64,000 nucleotides of DNA, from NCBI GenBank assembly GCA_015062055.1, contig SUVK01000002.1:1-64000 (forward strand). The letters run 5' to 3'. Positions within the stretch are counted from its first letter, which is position 1, and every line of letters begins with the position of its first letter. A model generated the notes under the pieces. It was not told the DNA's origin. It did no database searches and saw only the letters and a program-made list of their open reading frames with translations. A program made the translations under genes and the position numbers. The DNA comes from Akkermansiaceae bacterium. GTDB taxonomy: Bacteria; Verrucomicrobiota; Verrucomicrobiia; Verrucomicrobiales; Akkermansiaceae. Of the stretch, positions 34,811 through 43,943 are shown piece after piece.

Positions 34811-36535
34811 TTAATTGTCGGAAAGTAATGATTCATTACAATAATTCAATACCCAGAGTGCGCAATCCGTTACATGGGCAGGGGTTAATTTGCCTTCGGT
34901 CGGGGCAATATAGATTTGCCCGGTTAATTCATCTTCGATTTCCTCCGGCGTTGTGCCGAATGAGGAAACGGCAAAGTAACTTACGTTATCTGATATAGAT
35001 TCAGCGCTCGTGCAAATCTCGGGAGTGAGTCTGAACAGGAAATCTCGTAAGCGGTCGGAGTTTTCTTGTATGTTTTGAAGTTTTAATGTGTTGTTGCGGA
35101 CGGCAGGGTGCAGGGGCTCCGGCCCCAAGAGTTCTTGCCACAAATCGCTTTTGGTCATTATGATGGCCAGTGGTTTATCGATTTTTGTGCTTGGCGGTAA
35201 GTTAAGCGTTTTGCGAAGGTGAATTTCGATATCTGCTAACAAAAGTGATTGCTTACAACGGTTGCGTGAGCATAGGTTTGCAACATCCGGGTTTGCGCCT
35301 TTGATTATTTCGGCAAATGCAGGTTCTTGTGTTGGGTCGAAAAGATAAAAAATAGCATCGGCATGTCTCAGCACGTCTTTATCATCTTTCCCTTCACTGT
35401 GGACGTTTGTGTGATAAAGTGCCAGTGTGTGCGATTCTGAGTCTCGGTTGAATGCGTAGATGAATGGCCTGGGCATATCAGCGTATGCACCATCGAGCCA
35501 TACTTTACTTCTCAGTCGTGCTGCGAGTAATCCATGCCCCTCTCTGAACTCTTGCGGCGTGTTAGAGTAAAAGATCTTTATCCTCATGTTGTTGAGCGCT
35601 GCGTTTTGTTCAGGGTCTGCATCTCTGAAGGGAATACCGAAGCTGCGTGGCAGTTCTCGCTCTAATTGCTGTACCAGAGCCGACATGTAATAGGTTTTGC
35701 CCACTGATTCTGCGCCGACTATGGCGATACTGTGGTGTATGGCTCTTTCGTAGAATGGTGGTAATTTATGATGACATGCCGGGCATGCGTATTCGTGGCT
35801 TACCGAGCCCATCTCATCAACCGGTTTGCCGTCATCCGTATACACGGTGGGGGTGTATCTCTTCATGCATCGTTCGCCCAGTATGGGGTCTCCTTGCAGT
35901 AAAGAATGGGTTGCTATTGCTTTGGCTTGCTCCGGGGTGAAGGTGTGATAACAAAAGGCGCAGCAGAAAGTAGAGCTTTTCAGCTTTGCTGAGGTTGAGC
36001 TCTTTAAGGTTTCTCCGTCATTTTTTATTAAAAAATCTGCGACTTCTGCTAAATCATGAAGCCTGAATGCGTTGCGGTCTATGCCGTAGAAGGTCGCCAG
36101 TACATTTTCATCGTACTTTCTGCACTCTTTCAAAATAGAGCAAAAATCCATCTCTTCGCTCCATTCTTGAGTATTCGGGTTATAAATATACCAGCTGTCA
36201 GCATCGAATGTTGCAAAGTCAGGGCGCGAATCTTCATTGCCATACCATGCGATAAAGCAGCCTCCGCTCAATACGAATATGTAAAATCGCTCCGGTTTGA
36301 TGTGGGCTATTCCGTTCGTGCGGTTTCCGTTGACCGAATAATCTGTAATTTGATTGTGCGGAAAAAACTTGCAGATGCCGTTACGTTGCGCAAAGACGCC
36401 GGCATTTTCTGCTTCGGTCTTGATGCGAAAAGTATTTTGCTTGCCCGAGCCCACAGCCATGAAATCTCCGTTAGAGACTCGAAGTTTTCCGGTCAGACAA
36501 TCATAGACATAAAGTTGATCTTTCATAAACGGCAA
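34811..36535 (-). CDS. FHA-like / zinc-ribbon / GTPase protein heading an uncharacterised module
   Basis: 574 residues. Residues 10-100 look FHA-like, with a TDYSVNG turn. Residues 114-170 include WYIYNPNTQEW, resembling a GYF_2-type fold. Cysteines 191/192, 195, 251 and 254 form a split zinc ribbon (CAFC...CPAC). The GTPase domain has Walker A GAESVGKT (274-281), G4 TKSD (461-464) and SSFG near 520 as G5. The expected G3 DxxG reads HTNVHSEG, so the usual Asp is missing. Start is uncertain: TTG 36535 (12 nt after the -10) or ATG 36526. It heads a run of seven close-set genes. Recalls the double zinc-ribbon GTPases of predicted conflict systems. Confidence 0.68.
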   Translation of the reverse strand: MPFMKDQLYVYDCLTGKLRVSNGDFMAVGSGKQNTFRIKTEAENAGVFAQRNGICKFFPHNQITDYSVNGNRTNGIAHIKPERFYIFVLSGGCFIAWYGNEDSRPDFATFDADSWYIYNPNTQEWSEEMDFCSILKECRKYDENVLATFYGIDRNAFRLHDLAEVADFLIKNDGETLKSSTSAKLKSSTFCCAFCYHTFTPEQAKAIATHSLLQGDPILGERCMKRYTPTVYTDDGKPVDEMGSVSHEYACPACHHKLPPFYERAIHHSIAIVGAESVGKTYYMSALVQQLERELPRSFGIPFRDADPEQNAALNNMRIKIFYSNTPQEFREGHGLLAARLRSKVWLDGAYADMPRPFIYAFNRDSESHTLALYHTNVHSEGKDDKDVLRHADAIFYLFDPTQEPAFAEIIKGANPDVANLCSRNRCKQSLLLADIEIHLRKTLNLPPSTKIDKPLAIIMTKSDLWQELLGPEPLHPAVRNNTLKLQNIQENSDRLRDFLFRLTPEICTSAESISDNVSYFAVSSFGTTPEEIEDELTGQIYIAPTEGKLTPAHVTDCALWVLNYCNESLLSDN

Positions 36536-36547
36536 TATGCTTGGCTC

Positions 36548-36576
36548 CTTATATCATATGCATTGAGTCTCGTCAA
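36548..36576 (-). promoter_or_regulatory. Promoter of the GTPase module
   Basis: Minus strand TTGACG (36571-36576), 17-nt spacer, TATAAG (36548-36553). It is the only clear promoter before thiL, 7.6 kb downstream. Confidence 0.75.
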
Positions 36577-36592
36577 GTTAATAGGATGCCAT

Positions 36593-36626
36593 AAAAAGGC
36601 ATCTCCTCGTTTGCTGAGGAGATGCC
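36593..36626 (-). terminator. Terminator of the RND pump operon
   Basis: GGCATCTCCTC (36598-36608) pairs with GAGGAGATGCC (36616-36626); on the minus strand the stem is followed by TTTTT. It separates the pump operon from the GTPase module. Confidence 0.92.
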
Positions 36627-36657
36627 GATATGGGGATAATACTTAACCTGAAACTAT

Positions 36658-39600
36658 TTATGAATGCTCATCAGCCTCCAGTTTGGCATAGGCTGCTACT
36701 TCATCCGGGTCTTCTCCGTGTTGTGCTTTTTCGATTTTGCTACGGAAGAGTTTCATCACAAAGACGAAGGAGCAGGGGATGAAGAATACGCCGATAATAG
36801 ACGCCACACTCATGCCGACAACCACTACCACACCGATAGCGTTACGGGCCAATGCTCCTGCGCCTTCTGCTGTAAGCAACGGTACGCAACCCAGAATGAA
36901 GGCGAAGGAGGTCATGAGAATGGGGCGTAAACGCATGCGTGCAGCTGTTACGGCGGCATCAATCAAGGTCATGCCTCGCTCCATTTGCAATACGGCGAAC
37001 TCCACAATCAGAATTGCATTCTTGGCTGCAAGACCCACCAACATTACCAACCCGATCTGAGCATAGATGTCGAGGGTGAGCCCGAACATCCACAAGCCGA
37101 CGAATGCTCCCAATACTGCAATGGGTACCGAAAGGAAAATGGCTATCGGGAGGGTCCACTTTTCATACAATGCCGCCATAATCAAGAAGGCAAATACGCC
37201 GGAAAGCGTGAAGATGGCACCCAGCCCCAGGCCGTCTTGTACCTTTTTCTCTTGGAAACTCATATCCACATAGCTCATGGAGAATTTGGTAACGTCCATA
37301 CTTTGTGCGAATACTTCATCAATGGCGGCCATGGCTTGTGCAGAGGAGTAGCCATCTGCCGGTTTGACGCTGATTTTGCCTGCGTTGTAATTGTTGTTGT
37401 GCAGTACGAACTCAGTATCTGCCGTGTCAGATATTGTTACCAGTGTGTCCATGGGCACTTTCTCGCCTTTGTCGTTGGTAACGTAGAAGTTTGCAATCTG
37501 GTCCGTATTGACGCGGTGCTCGCCGTCTGCCTGCATGTATACCTGCCATTGCTGGCCGAACTGTGTATAGTAGTTCACGAATCTGGACCCGTTAAAGCAC
37601 TGTAACAGAGAGTTTGCTGCAGCATAGTCTACACCCTGGGCCAAGCATTTTTCTTTGTCGATAACAATGCTCTTTTGCGGTACTGCCGGCAGCATCATGT
37701 CAGATGCCGATGCAATGGCCGGGTGGGCATTGAGCGCTGCTTCGAGCTTTTTGACTTGCTTGTAAAGCACGGCAACGCCTTGTCCTTCTTTATCTTCGAG
37801 CACGAACGATATGTCATTGCCCGTGCCTACGCCGGGAATGGCCGGTGGGCTTACCATGAACACCATGCCGTCTACACCGGCGTTGGACAATGCCGGCATA
37901 ATGCTCTTGAGCAAATCATTTGCCGTGGGCTTTTTGCCATTTTCCATCTCAGGGCGGTCCTCAAAGTCTTTGAGTTTCACGAAGTAGGTCATGGCGTTGG
38001 TTGTTTGCACGCCGATGACCATGTTCATACCCACTACGGAAACGACATTGTCCACCCCCGGGGTGCTCAGCAGAACATTTTCAACAGTGGGGCTTTGTTC
38101 TACGAGGCGTTGCAATGAGACACCCGGGGTCATGATTACGCCGGCAATCAAGAATCCCTGGTCTTCATCGGGTAAGAAACCGCCGGGAACTTGCTTGGCA
38201 GAAGGGATAATCAGTACGCCCAAACCGACTAGCGCGGCCATTGACATGGTTAGATTACGGCACATGAAAGCGCAGGCAGAAGCAAACTTCGAGGCAATGT
38301 AATCGTACACTTTGTTAAAGCCGTTGTAGAAGGGGGTCAAGAATGACTTGTGGTCCTTCTTGGGCTTGAGCATCAAGGCTGATAACGCGGGTGAAAGCGT
38401 AAGTGCATTGAATGCAGAAATAAGCATCGAAATGGCGATAGTGACGGCAAATTGTTGGAACAAGGTGCCGGTAATGCCGGGCAGCAATACGGAGGGTAAG
38501 AACACCGCAGCCAAAACCAAGGCAATAGCCACAACAGGGCCGCTTACCTCTTTCATGGCTGCAAATGTGGCTTGTCTTGCCGTCATGCCATTCTCCATAT
38601 GCGATTCTACCGCTTCTACTACCACAATGGCATCGTCTACTACCAAGCCGATGGCCAGCACCATGCCCAGCAGGCAGATGGTGTTGAGCGAGAAGCCGAG
38701 AATCGGGAAGAAGCAGAAAGAGGTAACCAATGATACCGGTACGGCGATAAGGGGAATTAAGGTTGCGCGCCAACCTTGCAGGAAGAGGAATACAACTATG
38801 GCTACCAATACGAGTGCTTCGAACAGTGTGTGGATAATCTCGTTGATAGAGTCGCTGACGGTGGTTGTGGTATCAAGTGCCACGAAACCACGCATGCCTT
38901 CCGGCATGACGGCTTCTTTCTCCTTGAATAATTTTTCCAGGTTGGCAACGGTTTCCAGTGCGTTGGCATCGGCAGCCTGATAGATGGCTAATACCGTTGC
39001 AGGGCGGCTGAATCCCAGCTCGCTTTGGCCTACTCGGCCTGCAAGGGAATAGCTTTGTGAGCCGAGCTCTATCTTGGCAATATCTTTAAGCCTTACAGAT
39101 TGTGTGCCGTTTTGATGAACAATGATGTTTTCAAACTCTTCGATGCTTTCCATTCGGCCTTTATTGCGAATCGTGTAGGTAAACTCTTGGCCATCAGGCA
39201 TGGGTTCTGCACCGACTGCACCGCCGGGGTTAATGGCATTCTGTGAGTTGACGGCGTTGTATACGCTGTTTACCGAGATGTTCTTTTGTGCCATTTTTTC
39301 GGTATCCAACCAAATACGAACGGCGAAACGGCCACCGAACACCATTACGTCGCCCACTCCTTTTACTCGTTTAATCGGGTCTACTAAGTTAATGTAGGCG
39401 TAGTTCGAAAGGTCAATCGGTTTAAAGAATCCTTGCGGGGAGTCTATGGCGTACAGCATCATGGGCAACCCGGAAGATTGCTTAATATTTACCCCCATTT
39501 GAGCTACAGTGTTAGGCAGCTGAGACGTTGCCTGACTGTATTTCATGTAGGTAAGCTGCTGATTGGTGTTAGCATCGGTCCCCGGTTCAAAGATAACGTT

Positions 39601-39870
39601 GATAGAGCAACTGCCGTTGTTGGAGGAGGTGGACGTTACATAATCCATACCCTGCATGCCGGAGAGCTGCAGTTCTATGGGCGTAGCTACGGAGTCCGCT
39701 ACCTCTTGAGCGTTGGCGCCGGGATATGAAGCACTGAGGTTAATGGTGATGGGGGCGATGTCCGGATACTGAGAAATCGGTAATCCGAGCATGCAGATGA
39801 CGCCCAGCATGGTTGTCACTATTGAAATGACGCCGGCGATAATCGGGTGTTTAATGAAAAAAGGAGACAT
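36658..39870 (-). CDS. RND multidrug efflux pump, inner-membrane subunit (HAE1/AcrB type)
   Basis: 1070 residues. It starts FIKHPIIAGVISI, as AcrB does, and has 12 membrane helices with two large periplasmic loops. The proton-relay residues are present: VVDDAIVVVE in TM4 (two Asp) and GLAAKNAILIVEFA in TM10 (Lys). It extrudes drugs, dyes, bile salts or similar compounds through a tripartite complex. Its adaptor, in two fused copies, is encoded 13 nt upstream. No TolC/OprM-type channel is in the window and must come from elsewhere. Confidence 0.95.
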   Translation of the reverse strand: MSPFFIKHPIIAGVISIVTTMLGVICMLGLPISQYPDIAPITINLSASYPGANAQEVADSVATPIELQLSGMQGMDYVTSTSSNNGSCSINVIFEPGTDANTNQQLTYMKYSQATSQLPNTVAQMGVNIKQSSGLPMMLYAIDSPQGFFKPIDLSNYAYINLVDPIKRVKGVGDVMVFGGRFAVRIWLDTEKMAQKNISVNSVYNAVNSQNAINPGGAVGAEPMPDGQEFTYTIRNKGRMESIEEFENIIVHQNGTQSVRLKDIAKIELGSQSYSLAGRVGQSELGFSRPATVLAIYQAADANALETVANLEKLFKEKEAVMPEGMRGFVALDTTTTVSDSINEIIHTLFEALVLVAIVVFLFLQGWRATLIPLIAVPVSLVTSFCFFPILGFSLNTICLLGMVLAIGLVVDDAIVVVEAVESHMENGMTARQATFAAMKEVSGPVVAIALVLAAVFLPSVLLPGITGTLFQQFAVTIAISMLISAFNALTLSPALSALMLKPKKDHKSFLTPFYNGFNKVYDYIASKFASACAFMCRNLTMSMAALVGLGVLIIPSAKQVPGGFLPDEDQGFLIAGVIMTPGVSLQRLVEQSPTVENVLLSTPGVDNVVSVVGMNMVIGVQTTNAMTYFVKLKDFEDRPEMENGKKPTANDLLKSIMPALSNAGVDGMVFMVSPPAIPGVGTGNDISFVLEDKEGQGVAVLYKQVKKLEAALNAHPAIASASDMMLPAVPQKSIVIDKEKCLAQGVDYAAANSLLQCFNGSRFVNYYTQFGQQWQVYMQADGEHRVNTDQIANFYVTNDKGEKVPMDTLVTISDTADTEFVLHNNNYNAGKISVKPADGYSSAQAMAAIDEVFAQSMDVTKFSMSYVDMSFQEKKVQDGLGLGAIFTLSGVFAFLIMAALYEKWTLPIAIFLSVPIAVLGAFVGLWMFGLTLDIYAQIGLVMLVGLAAKNAILIVEFAVLQMERGMTLIDAAVTAARMRLRPILMTSFAFILGCVPLLTAEGAGALARNAIGVVVVVGMSVASIIGVFFIPCSFVFVMKLFRSKIEKAQHGEDPDEVAAYAKLEADEHS

Positions 39871-39883
39871 AATAACTCAGATA

Positions 39884-42679
39884 TCAGAATTTTTTAAGAT
39901 TAGACGTAGGTGTTTTATCTGCCGTTACAGAGGGTTCTACGGTTTTAGGCATGGTGTAGATAAATTCTCGTGGTGCCACTTTGTTGGCGCGTCCGTTTGC
40001 CTTCATGTTGGCCTGCATGGCCATGGCTGCAGGTATGGTCCCTTCGACGATTACTTTTATCTTATCGAGCGGGAGCAAGGCTCCTTTCTCGTCAACAAAT
40101 CCCATGTGTACAAGAAGTTGCGGGTTAAGCTCGATAACCTGCATGGGTTGCTCTACTTCTTTACCATCGGGGCCTGCCACCGGTATGGTTACGATGGGTC
40201 CGCGCTTGATTGGTACCGCTGTGGGGGCGCCATCCGGTCCCACCAGCAATACGATATCATGACCTTCTGCATTCATGGGGGCTCGTGCCGGTACGATGTA
40301 GGCATTTTTGAAATCTCTGGCTACAATTCGCACCGTTACGGGCATACCGCTGCGCAGACCGTGAGTTACATTTTCAACCTCACCCACTATACCGAAGGTG
40401 CCGGTGCTTTTCTTAACAATGTTGTCAGGCGAAACGATTTTCCCTTCAACGGGGTATTCGCTACCATCTTCCAGTATAATTTTGAACGGCATGCCACCGT
40501 TGGGGTTGTTGATGCCTACTTGATTGGTGATTAAGAGAGTGTCTCGACCACTTACCTGAAAATCTACTCTCAGCGTGTCTACCGATGAGAGGGTGACCAT
40601 GGCTTCGGGATCTGTTGAGGATACCAGTGTACCAATAGAGGGTTTGCTGATGCCGACTCGTCCCCGGAACGGTGCTTTAATGGTGGTGTAGCTCAGATTG
40701 ATCTCAGCCGTTTTAACGGCGGCCTTCATTTGAGCAACATTAGCTTCTGCAAACCGCAGGGCTGCCTCTTGGGCTTGTACTGCACTTTTTGCTTCGGTTA
40801 TATCTTTTTCCGAATACGTGTTGGGGGTTTCGATGTTGGCTTTTGTTTTACGGCTCAAGGTGTCTTGCGCTTTTGCCAGCTCGACTTCTGCCTGCGTTTT
40901 ACCTGCCTCGGCCGAGGCTAGATTTGCATTTGCCTGGTCTAACTGGGCTTGATAGGGACGCGGGTCAATCGTGTAGAGAATATCACCCTCATTTACGATG
41001 GTACCGTTGCGGAAGTGCTGTTTGAGCAAGAACCCGTTGATGTGCGGGCGAATTTCTGTTTCTTCTTTACCGCGTAAGCTGCCGAACCAGTCGGAATAGA
41101 CGCTGATGTCTTGTTGACGTAAAGCGGTAACTTTTACGGGAACGGGCGGTTGGGTTGCCTTGGCATTCGGGTCAATCTGAGGTTGCGCTTGTTGTTGGGC
41201 AACTCGCGGGTCTGCCGGTTTGAAGGTGAGAATCTCGGGCTTAACGGTTGCCGGTACAATTGTATCAGGAGACGGTATTTCGTCTTCCATGCCCAATGCA
41301 ATGAGGAAGCTGCTCAGTGTGCTATCCTTTTGTTTCTTGTATGCTTCCTCTTGTTCTTTCTTTCGCTCGGGCAAACGCGAATTTGCAGACGAGATATTCA
41401 TAGCCTGCACGCCATTGTCGGGGTCGGCTACGACACAGGCTTTTGTAACATCCGTTTCGCCTTTTGGGAGATAAGGTTTGATGGTTTCATCAAGAGGTGT
41501 GCCGGTGTAACTACCAATGGCCACGAATTGTTGTTTTGACGTATAGCCGGTTTCGGGCTCTGTGACTTCGATTTCGTATGTGCCTTCCTCGACAACCGGG
41601 ATGGCGTGTGGTACGTTTTGTGCATCAACGACAATGATGAAATTGTTGCGCAATACGGTGTAAATGGCACTCGGTGGCACTAATAATGCATCTCTTTTGC
41701 TTGCGGCAAGGGGAATTCGTACATTTACCTTCATGCCACTGCGCAATTTATGAGCGGGGTTTTCGATTGTTCCCACAATATCGACAAGTCCGGTTTTGTC
41801 TATGCGACTGTTGATGGAGAGTAAGTCGCCTTTCACCGGGGCGTTATCGTGCGTGTAGATGGAGCCGTCTTCCAATATAAGCTCAAACTTGGGAGATTCA
41901 GCTTGAAGGTTCTCGTTGATTGTGGCCGATTCTACCTGTCCGAAGCGCTCGAATCCTTGTAACAGAGCGTCACTGTTAATTGAAAAATCAACACGCAAAG
42001 GGCCATCGGATACGATATTGCCAAGCTTGGTTGTCGGCCCGACTAAGGCGCCTGTAGATACGTTTGCCGTGCCGACAAAACCGGAGTAGGGGGCTCTGAC
42101 GGAGGTGTAATCCAAATTAATCTGAGCCGTTTTGCAAGCTGCTTCTTTTTGCTTGATGTCAGCTTCACATGCTTTCACTTTGGCTTCTGCTGCTTGCAGG
42201 TTCAACCGAGCCTCGGTGTAAGTTTTCTCTGAAACGGCCGTAATGGTTTTGTGTTCTTTTTCCTCTTTTTCTTTTAAAGCCGTGTAGCGGTCGCAATCAG
42301 ACTGCCATTTATCGCGCTCTGCAATGGCTTGGGTGAGGGCTGCTTTTGCGGCCTGATGGTTTGCCTGGGCTCGCTCGAGTTCGGCTTGGAACGGTTCCGG
42401 GTCAATCTGAAAAATAACGTCGCCCTCTTTTACCTGTTGCCCTTCTTTGTAAGAAATGATGAATCCCGAAACACGAGGGTATAAGTCAGTATCCTGAACA
42501 CCCCGTAAGTAGCCCATCCATACAGCGCTATCGGTAACGCTTACTTTGCGGATGTTGAATACTTTAACATTTGGGGCCGGGCTGGTTGCTTCTGCTTTTT
42601 CTGTCTCGGAACAGGAGGTCATGAGTACCCCTGCTGTACACAGACTGAAAGCTAAGGCTGTAATGGCTTTTTTAGTCAT
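39884..42679 (-). CDS. Tandem-fused RND periplasmic adaptor (two membrane-fusion-protein modules in one chain)
   Basis: 931 residues from ATG 42679, against about 370-420 for a usual adaptor. A lipoprotein-like signal ends at MTSC. Module 1 (about 40-400) contains LRGVQDTDLYPRVSGF, a helical hairpin, RAPYSGFVGTANVSTGALV and LRSGMKVNVRIPL. After a Pro/Gln-rich linker, module 2 (about 510-860) repeats the order: LRGKEETEIRPHINGF, hairpin, KAPFRGRVGISKPSIGTLV and LRSGMPVTVRIVA. Only the first half has a signal, so both modules lie in the periplasm. No frameshift or internal stop is present. The linker ends near NAKATQPPVPVKV. Precedes the pump gene. Confidence 0.9.
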   Translation of the reverse strand: MTKKAITALAFSLCTAGVLMTSCSETEKAEATSPAPNVKVFNIRKVSVTDSAVWMGYLRGVQDTDLYPRVSGFIISYKEGQQVKEGDVIFQIDPEPFQAELERAQANHQAAKAALTQAIAERDKWQSDCDRYTALKEKEEKEHKTITAVSEKTYTEARLNLQAAEAKVKACEADIKQKEAACKTAQINLDYTSVRAPYSGFVGTANVSTGALVGPTTKLGNIVSDGPLRVDFSINSDALLQGFERFGQVESATINENLQAESPKFELILEDGSIYTHDNAPVKGDLLSINSRIDKTGLVDIVGTIENPAHKLRSGMKVNVRIPLAASKRDALLVPPSAIYTVLRNNFIIVVDAQNVPHAIPVVEEGTYEIEVTEPETGYTSKQQFVAIGSYTGTPLDETIKPYLPKGETDVTKACVVADPDNGVQAMNISSANSRLPERKKEQEEAYKKQKDSTLSSFLIALGMEDEIPSPDTIVPATVKPEILTFKPADPRVAQQQAQPQIDPNAKATQPPVPVKVTALRQQDISVYSDWFGSLRGKEETEIRPHINGFLLKQHFRNGTIVNEGDILYTIDPRPYQAQLDQANANLASAEAGKTQAEVELAKAQDTLSRKTKANIETPNTYSEKDITEAKSAVQAQEAALRFAEANVAQMKAAVKTAEINLSYTTIKAPFRGRVGISKPSIGTLVSSTDPEAMVTLSSVDTLRVDFQVSGRDTLLITNQVGINNPNGGMPFKIILEDGSEYPVEGKIVSPDNIVKKSTGTFGIVGEVENVTHGLRSGMPVTVRIVARDFKNAYIVPARAPMNAEGHDIVLLVGPDGAPTAVPIKRGPIVTIPVAGPDGKEVEQPMQVIELNPQLLVHMGFVDEKGALLPLDKIKVIVEGTIPAAMAMQANMKANGRANKVAPREFIYTMPKTVEPSVTADKTPTSNLKKF

Positions 42680-42712
42680 ATGAATATTGTGCAAGTAATA
42701 TAAAATGAAAGA

Positions 42713-43183
42713 TTAAGAACAAGCTCTGGATAATATGGAGAAAGCTATCAATAGAATGACGATGACAGTCGTGGCGCTGACGCCTTCTTCTTCTTTATTT
42801 TGTTGTATAATGGTGGGTTGTTTTCGTTGAGAGGGGCGATTTGGTTTGTGCTGTGACTTGTGTGGCACGGGCTCTTGCCAAAAATCCATCTGAGGTGGCG
42901 TTACCGGTGGCTGTATTGGTTGTGCCGGTTGTCTTTTCTGATAATTTGAAATGCAAGATTCAACTTTTGGTTGATGTTGAACGAAATTCGGTGTTTTTAC
43001 CTGTTGGGGTTGCTGAACAGGCAGAGCAGAGAGCGAATGTTGTTGGTTGGCAAACTCTTGAGCTCGGGCGTTTTGTTCTGCCACCATCAAATTGAGCTTG
43101 CGCACCAATTCTTCAGACATAGCCTCAAGTGCTTGCCGTTGAGGTTCTGTCGTGACTTGGTCTTGCTCCGGTTGGTGTTTCAT
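42713..43183 (-). CDS. Small Gln/Pro-rich tail-anchored protein, unknown function
   Basis: 156 residues; no family recognised. It is rich in Gln, Pro and Lys with low complexity through the middle, and ends in one hydrophobic helix (TTVIVILLIAFSILSR) followed by ACS. This predicts a tail-anchored membrane protein with a cytoplasmic disordered region. It starts 6 nt after the DUF5069-like gene and precedes the adaptor gene by 33 nt. Confidence 0.65.
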   Translation of the reverse strand: MKHQPEQDQVTTEPQRQALEAMSEELVRKLNLMVAEQNARAQEFANQQHSLSALPVQQPQQVKTPNFVQHQPKVESCISNYQKRQPAQPIQPPVTPPQMDFWQEPVPHKSQHKPNRPSQRKQPTIIQQNKEEEGVSATTVIVILLIAFSILSRACS

Positions 43184-43189
43184 AGGTAG

Positions 43190-43786
43190 TTATTCTAATG
43201 GAAGTTCTCGTTGTACTTCTTTGGGTACATTGGGTGTTTTACGAGTGGGATTTTTCTTTTTCGCTGCATTGATGGCGTTGATAACCGCCGTTATTATACG
43301 TTGGCGGTCCCCGTGAGATGCCCAAGTAAGATGCAGAAAATCTGCCGGATGTATATCCCCGTGTGTACGCAAAAACTCTCGGTCCTTTTCGCAGTAAAAC
43401 ATTAAATCGTCACCCAATGTGCCATGCAATTTTGCCTCTGCCTTGCGCATAATGCGGGGTAGATAGCGAATCTCCTGAAAATCATCATCTTCTGCGGGTA
43501 AATCTGCCTCTGTTATCGGTTTAGCATTGCCGAAGATTCCTCGCTGAGAGGTAATAAAAAAACAACGCCGGGTTGCGGCAATCAACAATATTGTCGAGGG
43601 GGATGGTGTGCCACATGTAGCATAATCTCGCACGTAAGCAAACATCTCTGCCGGGGTGTAGCCTATCTCTGCTAAAAACTCGCATTCGTTCTGCAGGAAA
43701 AGCGATGCCGGCGTAGCGGAGCCCTGCTCGAGGAATCGAGCAACCGCGTCTTTCAGCAACGTCATAAATTTATTATCCCACTCCAT
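43190..43786 (-). CDS. DUF5069-like protein
   Basis: 198 residues from ATG 43786. The second half (YLPRIMRKAEAKLHGTLGDD, then FLHLTWASHGDRQRII) resembles DUF5069, which I know mainly from Verrucomicrobiota and Planctomycetota. The first half (AEIGYTPAEMFAYVRDYATCG, then AATRRCFFITSQRG) looks like a related partner domain. No function is known. The frame is open 57 codons upstream, but TATAAT ends 9 nt before the ATG at 43786, which sets the start. Confidence 0.7.
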   Translation of the reverse strand: MEWDNKFMTLLKDAVARFLEQGSATPASLFLQNECEFLAEIGYTPAEMFAYVRDYATCGTPSPSTILLIAATRRCFFITSQRGIFGNAKPITEADLPAEDDDFQEIRYLPRIMRKAEAKLHGTLGDDLMFYCEKDREFLRTHGDIHPADFLHLTWASHGDRQRIITAVINAINAAKKKNPTRKTPNVPKEVQRELPLE

Positions 43787-43795
43787 GCGCGCACA

Positions 43796-43825
43796 ATTAT
43801 ATAGTAAAGTCTCATGATAAGGCAA
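43796..43825 (-). promoter_or_regulatory. Promoter of the DUF5069-like gene
   Basis: Minus strand TTGCCT (43820-43825), 18-nt spacer, perfect TATAAT (43796-43801), 9 nt before the ATG at 43786. It may also serve the pump genes downstream. Confidence 0.75.
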
Positions 43826-43907
43826 GAAAAAATCGTGACTTGATAGTGTGTTATTTTCTTTGTTGAAAGCAACTCGCAGACAATTCTCGCAATGACGACT
43901 TAAACTC

Positions 43908-43936
43908 TTGCTTAGTAGTCGACTTGGTGGCATACT
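43908..43936 (+). promoter_or_regulatory. Promoter of the membrane-protein gene
   Basis: TTGCTT (43908-43913), 17-nt spacer, CATACT (43931-43936), 7 nt before the GTG at 43944. Confidence 0.6.
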
Positions 43937-43943
43937 TGAGCCC

